Assembly (NCBI RefSeq): GCF_019703515.2
Contig: NC_059347.1
Span: forward strand, 22,428,501 to 22,492,500
DNA length: 64,000 nt
Direction: 5' to 3'
Source of the DNA: Myxocyprinus asiaticus
Lineage: Eukaryota; Chordata; Actinopteri; Cypriniformes; Catostomidae
The notes beneath the pieces were generated by a model, which had not been told where the DNA came from, ran no database searches, and saw nothing but the letters and a program-made list of their open reading frames with translations. The first letter of the stretch is position 1; every line of letters starts with the position of its first letter. Position numbers and translations under genes: made by a program. Of the stretch, positions 26,629 to 39,165 are shown one piece after another.

Positions 26629-27358
26629 AACACCGGGTTCACACATCCTCTGTGAGCGGCGCGTTTTCGTTTCGGCGACCATATTAACAGATGACACCAT
26701 TTACACTGCAAGCGTGAGTCGCGAGGTGACACCGGGTTCACATCCTCCGTGAGTGGGTCAGTTGTGTTCGACACTCACATTAGCCGCGTCTCTACCGCGA
26801 GAAATAGCAGCGCCTCTGCACAGAAAATCAAGTTATCTATGGGGTCTTACGCCAATAAGGTCATAATAAGCTGAGGTTATTGCTGCTTCAGGGACAACAG
26901 CGGGCAGTCATGTGCACTTCATCTTTATCAGCACACTTGGTTGTGATTGGTTACTATTGTTTCTATACTGTTCACCTATATACACAGAATGGCAAAAGGT
27001 CAGTCAGTTTATTAATTCTTTACTTTATTAATTTATTTTACTGAGTTTACTTGCATGCAGACATATAAACTGGAGTGTACTATAGGTTCAGTTTGAATTA
27101 TTTTGATTTGCTTTTGTGTATTTTCTATAATCTCCTGATTATTTTAGTGTCGTACTGCACCCAGAGCCGCTGAGCTCAGCTTGAGCCATGTGTCAAAAAT
27201 AGGCTCAACATTGAAACTATCCGCTCACTGCCATGTCTGGGACGCTTCTGGGACGTGTCACCTCGCGACTCACGCTTGCAGTGGGAACGGTGTCATCTGT
27301 TAATATGGGCGCCAAAACAAAAACGCGCCGCTCACGGAGGATGTGTGAACCCAGTGTA
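26629..27358. repeat. Long foldback element with GC-rich arms
   Basis: The left arm begins ACACCGGGTTCACACATCCT and the right arm ends with the inverted equivalent (GGATGTGTGAACCCAGTGT). Within the arms, GTGAGTCGCGAGGTGACAC on the left matches GTGTCACCTCGCGACTCAC on the right. The left arm repeats part of its own terminus at about 26729. Arms of roughly 130 bases enclose an AT-rich centre without coding potential. Confidence 0.75.
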
Positions 27359-27869
27359 AGAGAGTTTGATGGTGCATGTGAGAGAGTATGGTAGTACGGC
27401 ACGGAGCCCAAAAGTGGACAGGGAGGGAATTTATTTTCTGAACGAGTTTTGTGTTCCCTTGCAGTATGTTTGCATTCCCTCGCTTGTGTCCTCTAATTTA
27501 TAAAGGGTTTCATTGCAATAAATTAACCATGGTTTTACAACAGTAACCATAGTTGAACTTTATTATTTGTGATAAAACCAGCCTGTATAATGCAGTAATT
27601 ATATACATTTTAATGCAGTTACATCTTTGCATAAATCCAGATTTGTTTGTGAATTTGTTTGTTGAGTTCATGAATTCATTTGTTGACTGTTATCTGTTAA
27701 ATCAGTTATTACTTGTTATTTAATATGAAATCACATTTGCAAATTCAAAGGTTTTAAAAGGGGCAAGTAATGTACTTGTGTAGGGCCCATACAGTGCAAA
27801 TACAAATTTGCTTAAAAATGTTTGTTTCATGTTACAAGTTTCAAAAGTTTCACTTGGTACATATTATTT

Positions 27870-28487
27870 AAAGGAATATTCCAGGTTCAATACAAGTTAA
27901 GCTCAATCAACAGCATTTATGGTATAAGTAGATTACCACAAAACAAATTCAGACTCGTCCCTCCTTTAAAAATCAAAAATTGTGGTTACATTGAGGCACT
28001 TACAACAGAAGTGAATGAGGCCAATTTTTGAAGGGTTTAAAAGCAGAAATGTGAAGCTTATAATTTTATAAAAGCACTTACATTAATTATTCTGTAAAAA
28101 CAGAAATGTACTATTTGATTATTTTTAAGTTGTTTAAATCATCATTTTTACAGTTGTTTTAGGGTTTGTTGACAATACATTGTCATGGCAACAAAGTTGC
28201 AATATTGGTTATAACTTTACACAGAAAAGGTTAGTAAGCGATTTAATCACACTAAAATCATGTTAACACATACAGTTTATTGTTTAAGTCTTGTGTCTAT
28301 ACTTTTGAAACAGTGAGTATTTTAACATTTACGGATTGGCCCTATTCACTTCCACTTTAAGTGATTTTTGCTTCTTTTTTTTTTTTTAAGAAAAGGAGGG
28401 ACGAGTCAATTCTTTTTGTTGTAATCAGCATTATGCCACAAATGCTGTTGATTGAGCTGAACTTGTATTTAACCTGGAATATTCCTC
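27870..28487. repeat. Foldback MITE (AAAGGAATATTCCAGGTT ends)
   Basis: The element starts AAGGAATATTCCAGGTTCAA and ends AACCTGGAATATTCCT. Inner inverted pairs include AAGCTCAATCAACAGCATTT with AAATGCTGTTGATTGAGCT, and GACTCGTCCCTCCTTT with AGGAGGGACGAGTC. This is a typical non-autonomous cyprinid foldback element with no open frame of note. Confidence 0.75.
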
Positions 28488-28594
28488 TAAAATGTGCATA
28501 GATTTTATGTTTAGTTAGTGAAGTTTTACTTTGCTACAAAATGCGTATGATTATTTACCTAGAAAACTTATTTTTATTTCTTATAACCCATCAG

Positions 28595-28817
28595 CATTAC
28601 GTGAACCTTGTATGGAACTATGTACAAAGTGATAGAATGAGTCACTCGCCGGGTGAGGAGAATTCACCTAGAATATTCTCCACAGTCATACACACAGACA
28701 GAGGTGTCCACATAAGGATTCACCACAGACCAGATACAGAATATTGTCAACATGGAGATATTACCCCTTATTGGCCATTGACAGTCACATGCAGAGGAGT
28801 ATTTAGCAAAAGTGGAT
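28595..28817 (+). CDS. Candidate isolated coding exon, protein unknown
   Basis: An open frame of 74 codons is bounded by a fair splice acceptor (ACCCATCAG at 28594) and a strong donor (GTAAGT at 28818). The peptide is mixed in composition, with Cys, His, Trp and Pro (for example IHTDRGVHIRIHHRPDTEYC and GDITPYWPLTVTC), and does not resemble repeat debris. I do not recognise the family. Its position 740 bases before the first clear CCDC180-type exon makes an upstream exon of that gene possible, but the peptide is not coiled-coil. It could also be a chance open frame. Confidence 0.3.
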
Positions 28818-28885
28818 GTAAGTTTTGTTTTATTTTTTATGAATTTTTATTTTTATGTTTTGTGGAAAAACCCTGGAATTAAATA

Positions 28886-29409
28886 CAGTACTGTGCAAAA
28901 GTTTTAGGCACTTGTGAAAATTGTTGCATAGTGAGGATGTCTTCAAAAATAATGACATAAATAGTTTTCATTTATCACTTTATTTCATACAAAGTCCAGT
29001 AAACATAAAAAAGCTAAATCAATATTTGGTGTGACCACCTTTGCATTTAAAACAGCACCAATTCTCCTAGGTACACCTAGACACAGTTTTTCTTGATTGT
29101 TGGCAGAGAGGATGCTCCAAGCTTCTTGGAGGATTTGCCACAGTTCTTCTATCTGTTTAGTTTGTCTCAATTGCTTCTGTGTCTTCATGTAATCTCAGAC
29201 TGATACAATGTTTAGTGGGGGGTTTTGTGGGGGCCATGACATCTGTTGCAGGGCTCCCTGTTCTTCTATTCTAATCTTTTCTATTTGCAAAAGTAATGTT
29301 TAGGAGTCTAACATTTATATTTCCTATTGACACACTAAAGCTGAAGATATAAATAACCATCTTAAGACAAATGCTTTTGTGAAACATCTTATTTTTGCAC
29401 AGTACTGTA
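28886..29409 (-). mobile_element. Tc1-like transposon remnant
   Basis: The left end is TACAGTACTGTGCAAAAGTT and the right end is the inverted TGCACAGTACTGTA, flanked by TA. Inside, the minus strand still reads a transposase C-terminus resembling the Tc1 LWQILQEAWSILSANNQEKL region and an RIGAVLNAKVV tail (29000-29190). Most of the transposase is deleted. Confidence 0.75.
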
Positions 29410-29755
29410 AATCTGTCTCTTTACATCTTCTCCTCTCAAGGAAAATACATATTCAGTATTTTGAATGTTCTGCATCTTTAGTTAATTTTTATTGATTTAT
29501 GCCAGTTTTTTTGTTTTTTGTTTTTTTGTCCTATTGTGAATTTTAACTTATTAAAGAAAGCTTTTGAGAGTTTGGCCAAAACTGTCACTCATGAGAGCAA
29601 GTGCTTATTCAAGTTTTTCCGTGAGGCTGCTCAACTATGGGCGATCCACTCTACAGGCCAGCTGAACCGAGAGCAGCATCTGCAAGATTTACTAGAGGAC
29701 ATTAGCCAAGTCCACGATCAGTTGAAGGTTTCAGAACATTTCTAGATGTGTTAAT

Positions 29756-31910
29756 TAGTGCTGCAACAACTAATCGACAAAATCGCTAATAACTGATAAT
29801 TAAAATCATAGACAACAAATTACATTATCGATTAGTTGGATATGTGTGGTGTGCATGGTGAAGCTCTGTAAGTGACATCACTTTACAGCCTAGGGAAAAA
29901 TGTGTGTCATGAAAACTCGTTTGAAATGTGACAGAGACAAGCTGAAGCGGAAAAAAACAAGACCCAAATTGTCCAGTGCAACAAGAGCACTTTATAAACA
30001 CTAAAAGAAAATCAGGAGCATAGTTTAATCTGGAGCAGATGCTGCGTCAGGTGCATTTACAGAGTGCTTGTGCTGTTTGATGTGTTTGAGAGTTGTTTCT
30101 CTCCAGCACATCACTTACATTTTATAGCTATTTTCTATGTTTGTGTAAGTGTTATGATTTGAAGGCGTGTTTTTCCATTCCACCAAACTGTCTTTTCCAT
30201 AAGCGAGTCTCCATGAAACTTCACTGAAAGAACGAGCGAGTGCTACCACATCAATCAACAGAGAAAGGGAGGGCCATCATTTTTTTGCAGTTTAGTAATC
30301 ATGCAACTTCATACCATGACTTCAGTTTGAATGTAATCAGTTGTGCAGTTTTCTTGGATCTAAAACCAATGAGGTCAAAGTCTGCAGGTTTTAAAGCATT
30401 TTTAAGTTTACAGATGATTGTACTATATTAAACTACTTTGTATAATGCTGAATACAATGTATAATAATACTATGGGGAATTATTTGATGGTCCTGATAAT
30501 GCCAAATTTAACCAGTAAATTTACAGGATGGCAAAAATTATTTTACTGGATAAGCATACACTGCCATTAAAATACATTTTTGAAGAATATATATATATAT
30601 ATTTTTAAATAAATGTAACCAGGGAAAATACTATTTTAAAAATTACAATATTCATTTTAAATATTTAAAATATGTATCAAACACAATTCTGTATTTTCTT
30701 TATTTCTAGTTGAGCAGAATTATTAATATTTATTTTCATCATTGCCATCGGGGCTGATTTTTAGTCCCACTCCATCACTGTTTTGCGTACTGTATGTCGT
30801 AAAAGTAATTAAAACAAACATTCAAACGTAACGTTTCTCGATTCAGGCTTTGTTTAAAGTAGAGAGTATTAAATTGTGAATTTGGTATCGTGAATCAAAC
30901 CGAATCGTGAGATGAAGCCTTTAGCCCTTAATCATCATTTATGTTTTTAATAAAAAAACATTTTAAATTTAGCTTTTTTATCTAATTAATTGATTAATCG
31001 ATTAAAGTCGACATGAAATGAAAATTCACCCTATCTGTTTTCTAAATGCATGTTACTGATCTTACTGTGAACGATTCATCTATGCATATGTTTTATTTTT
31101 AAAGACATTTTTTGACCTCGTAATCTTTAATCAAAATGTAATAACTCGATCTCCCGGTGAAACAACAGACTTCTCTCTGGTTACGTATGCAGGACTTCTC
31201 CAATCATTTAGTATGCTTACACCCTGCCCCTTTCTTATAAATACCACAACCTTGCGTAGAGGTATCGTTCCTTAACCCAAACTTCCTTGGTTATGGGTCA
31301 ACTGGCTTAAATTTACATTTTGAATGAGGAGGAATAACGGTGAATTTGCGAATGTGTTCGAGACATTTCACACCTGAATTGCTGCGGTGATAACTGCTGA
31401 ATACAACGCTTCGGATGCCTCTGGAGTTTACTTATATTTTTGAATACAGTTACCGTGGGATGCACAGCACGAGTAAGTGTTTTTTTCCTTTATATTTAGT
31501 GCATTGTGATTCAAAATGGTTGTCTGTTACTCACTAATTTTTCAATGACTACAGCCTCTTCGTAAGCAAAGACCGCAATGTGCTCGTGTGTTTATGTTGT
31601 CAGTTTGATCATAAATGTTTTGAGATCACTGCTCAGTTTCACCACTCTGACTCAAGCAGCACGGTGGTAGGTATGTATGTCCACTGCAAACTCACATTCA
31701 GGTCTGCCTCCATTCCACTATGCAATGCCCATATTTTCACAATCCAATCAACAACCAATGGATAAACTCAAATCCCCGCCCTACATTTTTTAATTGTTCG
31801 ATGAGCTGTTTCAATACGTCACAATACGGAAGTCGTCCCAACCTTTTCATGCCGACTTTAACTAATCAAAGATTAATCGATTATCAAAATAATAATTAGT
31901 TTCAGCCTTA
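29756..31910. mobile_element. Non-autonomous hAT element with 8-bp target duplication
   Basis: The ends are TAGTGCTGCAAC and the inverted GTTTCAGCCTTA, flanked by perfect 8-bp copies of GTGTTAAT (29748-29755 and 31911-31918). Subterminal TAATCGAT-type motifs near both ends are typical of a common fish hAT family. No transposase remains. It sits between the first two CCDC180-like exon blocks and contains the nested element at 31014-31860. Confidence 0.85.
31014..31860. repeat. Nested MITE (AAAGTCGACATGAAA ends)
   Basis: The left end AAAGTCGACATGAAATG mirrors the right end CTTTTCATGCCGACTTT. The element lies wholly inside the hAT insert 29756-31910, so it arrived later. No protein-coding frame is recognised. 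Confidence 0.65.
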
Positions 31911-32212
31911 GTGTTAATGTTATAGCCATAGTCATTTTCATATTATTTGTAGTACTTATATTTTGTAGCATTTCACCTCTCGAAATGTCTGTTGAACATA
32001 AATGTGAGCTGTCAGGTATCTCATATGGCAGAACAACGAGGCCAAGCTGGATATGATGTTGGACAAACTCAGGCAGGAAAGCTCAGAGGAAGCTCTGAAA
32101 GCCTCTTTAGAGAAGATACTAAACTATTTGGGAGAAGTTAAGAATGGGTAATAAATTTTTTTTAATTTCTTTTATTTTTTTATAATTCTTTACATTTTAT
32201 AACTCTTTAGAC

Positions 32213-32405
32213 CAGGGGTGTCAAACTCAGTTCCTGGAGGGCCACAGCCCTGCAGAGTTTAGTTCCAGCCCTGCTCTAAAATGCCTCCTTGTAATCTTCA
32301 AGCACTCCTGAAGACCTTGTTTAGCTGCTTCAGGTGTGTTTAATTAAGGTTGGAGCTAAACTCTGCTGGACTGTGGCCCTCCAGGAACAGAGTTTGACAC
32401 TCCTG
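32213..32405. repeat. 193-bp hAT-type MITE
   Basis: The terminal repeats are CAGGGGTGTCAAACTCAG and inverted GAGTTTGACACTCCTG, with matching inner arms (CCTGGAGGGCCACAG with CTGTGGCCCTCCAGG). The flanks CTTTAGAC (32205-32212) and CTTTAGAA (32406-32413) differ at one position, fitting an 8-bp hAT duplication. Confidence 0.85.
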
Positions 32406-35245
32406 CTTTAGAATATCATGTTGTCTAATTCTCCACAAAATAACTTTAAAATATTACCCATTTTTGTAAATGCTTTGCTGCTTTATTCCATGTTTGTGTT
32501 TTCTAAGGTATTTGAACATCTATAAAGAGGAAGTGGAAACTGTGGAGAGATACCCCTCTATAGTCCTCCAGGAATTACAAGCATACAGCCTTTCTATCAG
32601 CCAGTTTTTCAATGTCAAAGAGGTTTATGGCCAGGTACCTACATATTCAACCAGAACAATGCTGAAATCTCTATTTAAGAATTAACTGTAAGTACAAAAC
32701 AAACACTGTTAAAGTTACACTCATATCTTTTGCCACAGGGAATTTTGCACTCTTAATCCTTCCCTCAAACTTGGTGAGTTGAGAGAGAAACTTTTTCCAG
32801 GATGTGGATTGTTCTGTTGTCTTATTGTTTAACACCCATTTACTATGTTTATTTATTTTGAAAGATTGAGGAAAGAATTCGAGATGAAACGCAGGTGTTC
32901 AAAAGGGACATTTCAAGAATAGCTCAACATTCAGCTCATCCTGTACAATGGTAATAAAGACACATGACTACTTACTCTCTGGTTGATTTGTGTCTGCCTA
33001 AATACTTTCATTTCCTTTATTTTCTAGGATAATCTAAATTTGAAACCTCAAGCATTTTCAGACTGTCAAACTAAAGAGACTCTCACTACTGCAAAAGGAA
33101 ATGTGTACAACTGCAATGGCTTTCATACTACACGTGATGATAATCAGGAGACGGATCTTGTGGAAACAGAGCTGGTTTTGTACCCAAAGCCTCTCATTGT
33201 TGAATTGCTAATGGAGTAAGTGAAAACAGAAATCCTAGAAACAGTATGTGAGTAAAAGAATTCAACAGAATCAGACAACATTCAGATTCAGCCCATTTTA
33301 AGGTTATGGAAAAAAGATTCTTTTTTGCGTTTTGGCAATGACGTATTGTGCGAGAAGAATGGATGGCGAGGCCCGTATTGGCCTACTCTGTGTAGCTACA
33401 GCAAGACCACTCAGAGCCAATCTTTAGAAATATTTCATAAAATACTGTCCAGAGACCTGAAAATGAGGTGTACATGTATTCACAAATGTTCACATTCTAA
33501 AACAACGATAAGCTCGAGTGATCAAATTTGGAGATCTGAAATAAACATTGTGTAACAAAAAAATTCCATGTTCTGTTTTCAAATATAACTTACTTCTGAT
33601 TGCATTTTTTTCCCTCTTTTGTTGTTTACTTTTGTTTAATCTGCAATGTTTTGTTCCAATTTGCACTGGGTGACTAATTAAAAGAAAAAATAAATAAATT
33701 GCATTAAGATTGAAAAACTTTTTGCCCCATCACAGTGTGTGAGAAACATTTTTTAACCATCTGGAAGAGAGATTTCATGTTATTCTAACCAACACTTTGA
33801 CTGTTGTGGAGGCCAAGAAGGAAAAACTGAAAGCTGAGCTAGATCTTCTCCTTCAACTTCACCAGCCTTGTGCCAAAATGATTAAAATGGATGTTCACGA
33901 TGCCGGAGCAGGTTTGTCCTCGCATTAGATCCTTATTCATTTATGAATTTACATGTTTGTAATAGTGAAAAAGTTCAAACTGCAGAAGAAAATGTATGGC
34001 AATTTGTTCCAATCTGACTTTGAGGAACCCTCTTCATTACATAGGCAGCTGAACTAGTGCTACATCAGGATCGTGTGGATCAACACTAAAAGGGTATACA
34101 GGATGTCCTTTTACCTTCGCCACTAAATCTGAAAAGTAAATGTCTTTTAAGTTCCAAAATGATAGAAAGCACAATACAAATAAAATGCAGTCATGTCAGC
34201 TTTTATTATCATTCAACCATGTATGCACATGGGAGAATGAAACTGCATTTCTCTACAGATCTTGGTGCTAACTATACTGTATGTCTGACTTAAAGTTTAT
34301 ATGTGAGCAAGGCTACATCGTTTTACCCAATAATACAAGACTATACAAATATGTATAGTGATAATGATTCTCTGTTGACACACTATACACAATCTACTTA
34401 TTCTGACTATTTTAATTCACAGGATGTGGGCCTCACTGCAAGCCAACCTGGACAAGCACATCAGTGTCATCCAGGCATGACAGAGAGACTTTAGACAAAA
34501 GATGGAGGGCCCGAGGGAAGCAAACGCTTTGACAATGAGATCTTTAAAGTATGTTTTAGATATTCTCTGTGCACGTCACGATCCAAGTTGAATTGGATGA
34601 AAGAAAAAGCCAAGTGAACAATCTCATTCACACTTACTCTCTGCTCCAAAGAAAAAAAAAAAATGTTACACCCCAAGAAATTGAGGTCTTTCAGTCGCAT
34701 CTGGAAAAAATGGACGAGCGCATTGATTCTGCAGAGGTGGCCTTAATACAGGATATGGAAGGAAAAGAATCAAAGTGTCTGGAGCAGGTTTAGATTTTCA
34801 GCACCTGAGTGATTTACTATGATCATACTTAAAACCATTATTATTTTGAAAGGAAGTTGTTACAGAAATTATACTTGAGTGCTAAACATTCTGTACTGAT
34901 GAGGATTCCATTTTTCCACAGGCTAAAGATATATTCAGGAAGTTTGAAGAAAAATGTAATTTTCTCACCATTGATCTGAAATTTCTTGAAAAAATGCTAA
35001 ATGAATTTACCAATACACAAGATCAAAGCAGGTACGAACAATATTCGTTTACTTTTTAAGTTCATACTCTGTTGCATCAGTATTTATCTTTATTTGTATT
35101 TCTGTTTACAGGCTTTGAAGAGTAACGTGCAGAAAAAGAAGATTGATAGCATGTTGAGTAATTTTAAAGGAAATGATTGCCGAGTATGCCAAACCCAGTT
35201 CTGACAAGAAGGTAAATGCCCCAATACATTATTTGATTTACATAC

Positions 35246-35545
35246 AGTGACACCAAAAAAAGTATTTGGACACTTTGACACTTAAGCCACACTTTAAGAA
35301 GTATATATTTCATTGCATTCGATCACAAAATATCAAAGAAAGTGGCAAACAAATGATGGCTTTTCTAACTAAATGGTCCCAAATCATTTTTAATTGATGT
35401 ACTGTATGAAGTTCCCTTCAAGTTCACACAGGTATCCTTGCCGAGTAACCACAGGTGTACTTTATCACATTACCAATGGATATGTTCCACTGAAGTTTCA
35501 CAACCAGAAAGTGTCTGAACACATTTTGTCTTTGATCAGTATATA
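35246..35545. repeat. One-sided Tc1-type terminal repeat
   Basis: ACAGTGACACCAAAAAAAGT followed by ATTTGGACACTTT resembles a Tc1-type inverted repeat. A near-identical phrase, ATGGCACCAAAAAGTATTTG, occurs at 39320. No partner end or transposase is visible near this copy. Confidence 0.4.
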
Positions 35546-36177
35546 TTTTCAAACCTAAAACTACTTTTGTTTTCCTTGAAAAGAGCGCTATATATTATCT
35601 AAATTTTGGGGGCTACTATATATGAAATGTGCATGTTATAACTGTACTGTTCTACATTAAAGCATTTATGGGTAACACTTTACAATAAGGTTTTATTCGT
35701 TAACATTGGTTATTGCATTAGGTGTCATGAACAAACAATGAACAATCTATTTTTACAGCATTTATTAATCTTTGTTAATGTTAGTTAATAAAAATTGTTT
35801 ATTGTTCATGTTATTTCATAGTGCATTAGCTAATGTAATCAAATACAACTTTTTAGAAATATACGTATGTTGAAATGAATATTAACCAAGATTAATAAAT
35901 GCTGTAAAAGTATTGTTCATTGTTAGTTCATGTTAACTAATGATGTTAACAAACTGAACCTTATTGTAACGTGTTACCACTATTTGTATTGTAGATTGTG
36001 AACCTAGATGTAATAACCAATTTAACAACTCTGATGGAGAAACTAAAGAAGAGTTGTCAGTATCTTGGCTGCTTTCTGGTAAGGCATTCCAAATTGTATT
36101 ACTACAGGGATATTGAAGTTTAATATGTATAGGCTGAGATATCATGGCTTTGATTTATTTTTAATTTTTTTTATTTT

Positions 36178-36607
36178 CTCCTCTTTTGTCCCCAATTTGG
36201 AATGCCCAATTCCCAATGCGCTTTAAGTCGTTGTGGTGGGGTAGTGACTCACCTCAATCCAGGTGGCAGAGGACGAATCTCAGTTGCCTCCGCGTCTGAG
36301 ACCATCAATCCGCGCATCTGATCACGTGGCTTGTTGAGTGCGTTACATGGAGACATAGCATGGGCCTCCACACGCGCTATTCTCCACGGCATCCACGCAC
36401 AACTCACCATGCACCCCACCGAGAGTGAGAACCACACATTATAGCGACCATGAGGAGGTTACCCCATGTGACTCTATCCTCCCTAGCAACCGGGCCAATT
36501 TGGTTGCTTAGGAGACCTGGCTGGGGTCACTCCGCACGCCCTGGATTCGAACTCGCGACTCCAGGGGTGGTAGTCAATGTCAATACTAGTTGAGCTACCC
36601 AGGCCCC
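36178..36607 (-). mobile_element. tRNA-derived SINE, near full length
   Basis: Read on the minus strand, the element starts GGGGCCTGGGTAGCTCAACT, which contains an A box, then has GAGTTCGAATCCAGGGC, which contains a B box. A long unique body follows, ending in a TTGGGCATTCCAAATTGGGG phrase and a purine-rich tail. The A-box to B-box spacing fits a Pol III promoter. A related 3' part occurs at 58555-58741. It lies in an intron of the CCDC180-like remnant. Confidence 0.85.
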
Positions 36608-37103
36608 GATGATGATGATGATGATTAAATTTTATTACATTTTTGTAGGACGTCTTTATGGCTCACCCCCCTACCACAGGTTCCACTTCAGGGGGCTTTT
36701 GTGGTTGCAGCTCGCCCCTGGTTCCGTAAACAGCATGAAATAGGAAGCTCAGATGGAGACGGCCTAGTCGTGTTAGGGTGTCCTTCTGGATGATGTGGCA
36801 GTAGGGGTTATCAAAGACCTACTCAAGTTAGTGTCCGTATACTGTATTTTTAACTTTCAATGAGCAATAAAATTATACAACAATGACACCAGAGAACATC
36901 TCGTCGAACGTTCTGTTCCTATCTGCTACTAAAAAGGGAAAATACAAAGAGCAAATAATTAACAGATATTCATACACAGGTTTATTACCTCCAAATAAGT
37001 GTCCTTATAAGTGTCTGATCATGTTATTTGATTGTTTATGGCCAATGTCAAGCATTTATTAAGTGGCAAGCGTACGTTTTACTACTACATTTTAGTAACG
37101 TAA

Positions 37104-37640
37104 AGGAATAGTTCACCTAAAAATGCTGTCATCATTTACTCCCCCTTGCACTGTTCTGAACCCATATGACTTTTTTTATTATGTGGAACACAAAAGGAGA
37201 TACAATGGCAGTTGAACTCACTTTAATGCATCAAAAGCACTCAAAAGTATCATAAAACTAGTCCATATGACTAGTGCATCATATTGCAACTTTTTTGAAG
37301 GCATACAACAGGCAAAAAGTTATTGCGTGAACATGCGTGATACTGTGAACAAGCTTCTCTTGAACGCTAAAGGACGTCAAGATTTTCACTGAAAATTGAT
37401 TTACATTTTTTGGTAACTTTTCACAAAAACCTATTGTATTTCTCCAGAAGACTTGGAATATGATGCAGGAGCCGCGTTGACTACTTTTATGATACTTTTG
37501 GTTCCTTTTTAAGCTGTAAAGTGAGGCACTATCCCCTGCCATTGCATACCAGGAAATTTATTGAAACATCTCCCTTGGTGTTTAGTACAAGAAAAATGTC
37601 ATATGGGCTTGGAACAACATGACAGTGAGTAAATTATGAC
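37104..37640. repeat. Foldback MITE (GGAATAGTTCACC type)
   Basis: AAAGGAATAGTTCACCTAAA on the left has mirrored inner arms: AAAAGTATCATAAAACTAGTCC against TTTTATGATACTTTTGG, and CATATGAC...GAACA against TCATATGGGCTTGGAACAAC. It belongs to the same broad family as the copies at 3674, 5702, 40663 and 44124. The adjacent 36790-38110 stretch has no other exon. Confidence 0.6.
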
Positions 37641-38463
37641 AAAAAAATTTACTTAAGTTAACTTCCTTAAGATATCACAAAATTAGAAAATGAAAGTCTG
37701 TTGGGGAAGCAGATAATCTCACTGAAAGATGTGACATTAGTTAACATGCAACATTAGTTCTTCTACTGTGAGCAGCTGTTTGCAAACAGTGGCAGTGCCC
37801 ACTAACAGGAACACATGACTTCTAGGTAAAATAAACTGGTAAAATGAGAAAACAATCTACTTCTCACAACGTTCACAATGTTTGATTCCTCTGAACAGGA
37901 TAGGCAAACCTCAGCACTTCCGGGAAGTACACTTTGACTTAAGAGATAGACACTCTGCAACAACAGGTTGGATTGTTCACTACTGTATATCCTCATGAGC
38001 TTGAGATTTAATCTAAATTAGCAGTCATGTTAAGTCTCAGTTTAAAGCTCTACAAAGCTCAATAAAAATGTTAGAATTGCACATTGCTGTCTACCCTTTG
38101 CTGTACCTCCAGCAAAGTTAAACTTTCCTGCTGGATCAGCTCAGAGGTCAGGAAAGAGCCCCAGTCAGTCTGGAATGGAGATTCTGCACAGAGGTTTGAC
38201 ATTCCAACATGATTCTGTCCTCAGTGCACGGAGGTTCTCCAAACCAAACCGCTTCGATAAGAGGTTCCAGGTTTTAGGCTCAAATCCTGAAGAGCAGGAC
38301 AGGTCAGTGCAAACATCCAGTGGCTGTTATTTTTTATATAGTATTTTACTTGCATGTTAATTTCATTTTCTTTGAAAGTATTCCTCAGTGTTCCCTTCAA
38401 AGCCTGAGTCACCAGTATTCTGTGGAAAGCCAATTATATTCTTCTCTTTGTGGCCGAGGTACT

Positions 38464-38494
<31 letters not shown>

Positions 38495-39165
38495 TTTACA
38501 CAATCTGTGTGTTAAGCCATGTTCTCAAATGAGTTGATTTTAGATTGTTACTGGTCTATCTATTCCCACCAGGAGTTCTATAAGAGGAAAGAGTGCCACC
38601 CTATCACTTGTCCTCATCAACGGCAGGAGACTTTTAAACAGTGTGCAGAAGAGATAAACAAAAGGCTTCTCATCTACCAGAGCCAGTCACAAGATCACCA
38701 CAACAGCTGCCTGCAAGGTTGACAGTTAAAAATGTAACTAATGTCTATAATAAAAGGTACCACCAAACGTAACTGCAAAGTTAATGACTGTTTTCAAATA
38801 GGTTTCCCAAACACTTTCCCCATCTTTCATTGCTTGTACAAACTGATAGTCCTGCCCCTTCAGTTATGTTTCAGAATCAAACAATAACAGAGGTCATATT
38901 ATGAAATGTACCCGTGTTGCTCCAAGATAGCATGGTTTTAGATTACATAAGATACGGTATCATGACACCGTCCTCTCTGCCTTGAATTTCAGCAGCAATT
39001 GAAGGCCATTGAGGAGTTTCTATCCAGCGTTGGAGAGATACTTCTATCTAAACTAAGGGATCAATATTTCGTGGACCTGATGTGAAGCATGATGCAAATT
39101 CGTCACCGGTTTGAACTAGTTCAGCAACAAAGTGAACAAAAGAGTGTATATGAACAAATGCAGAA

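Noticed and set aside
26226..26774. 182-codon minus-strand open frame
   Set aside because: It runs into the arm of a foldback repeat, shows no domain and has no splice or start context.
36543..36607. Possible tRNA gene on the minus strand
   Set aside because: A and B boxes are present but the stems do not pair properly and the sequence continues into a SINE body seen again at 58555-58741.
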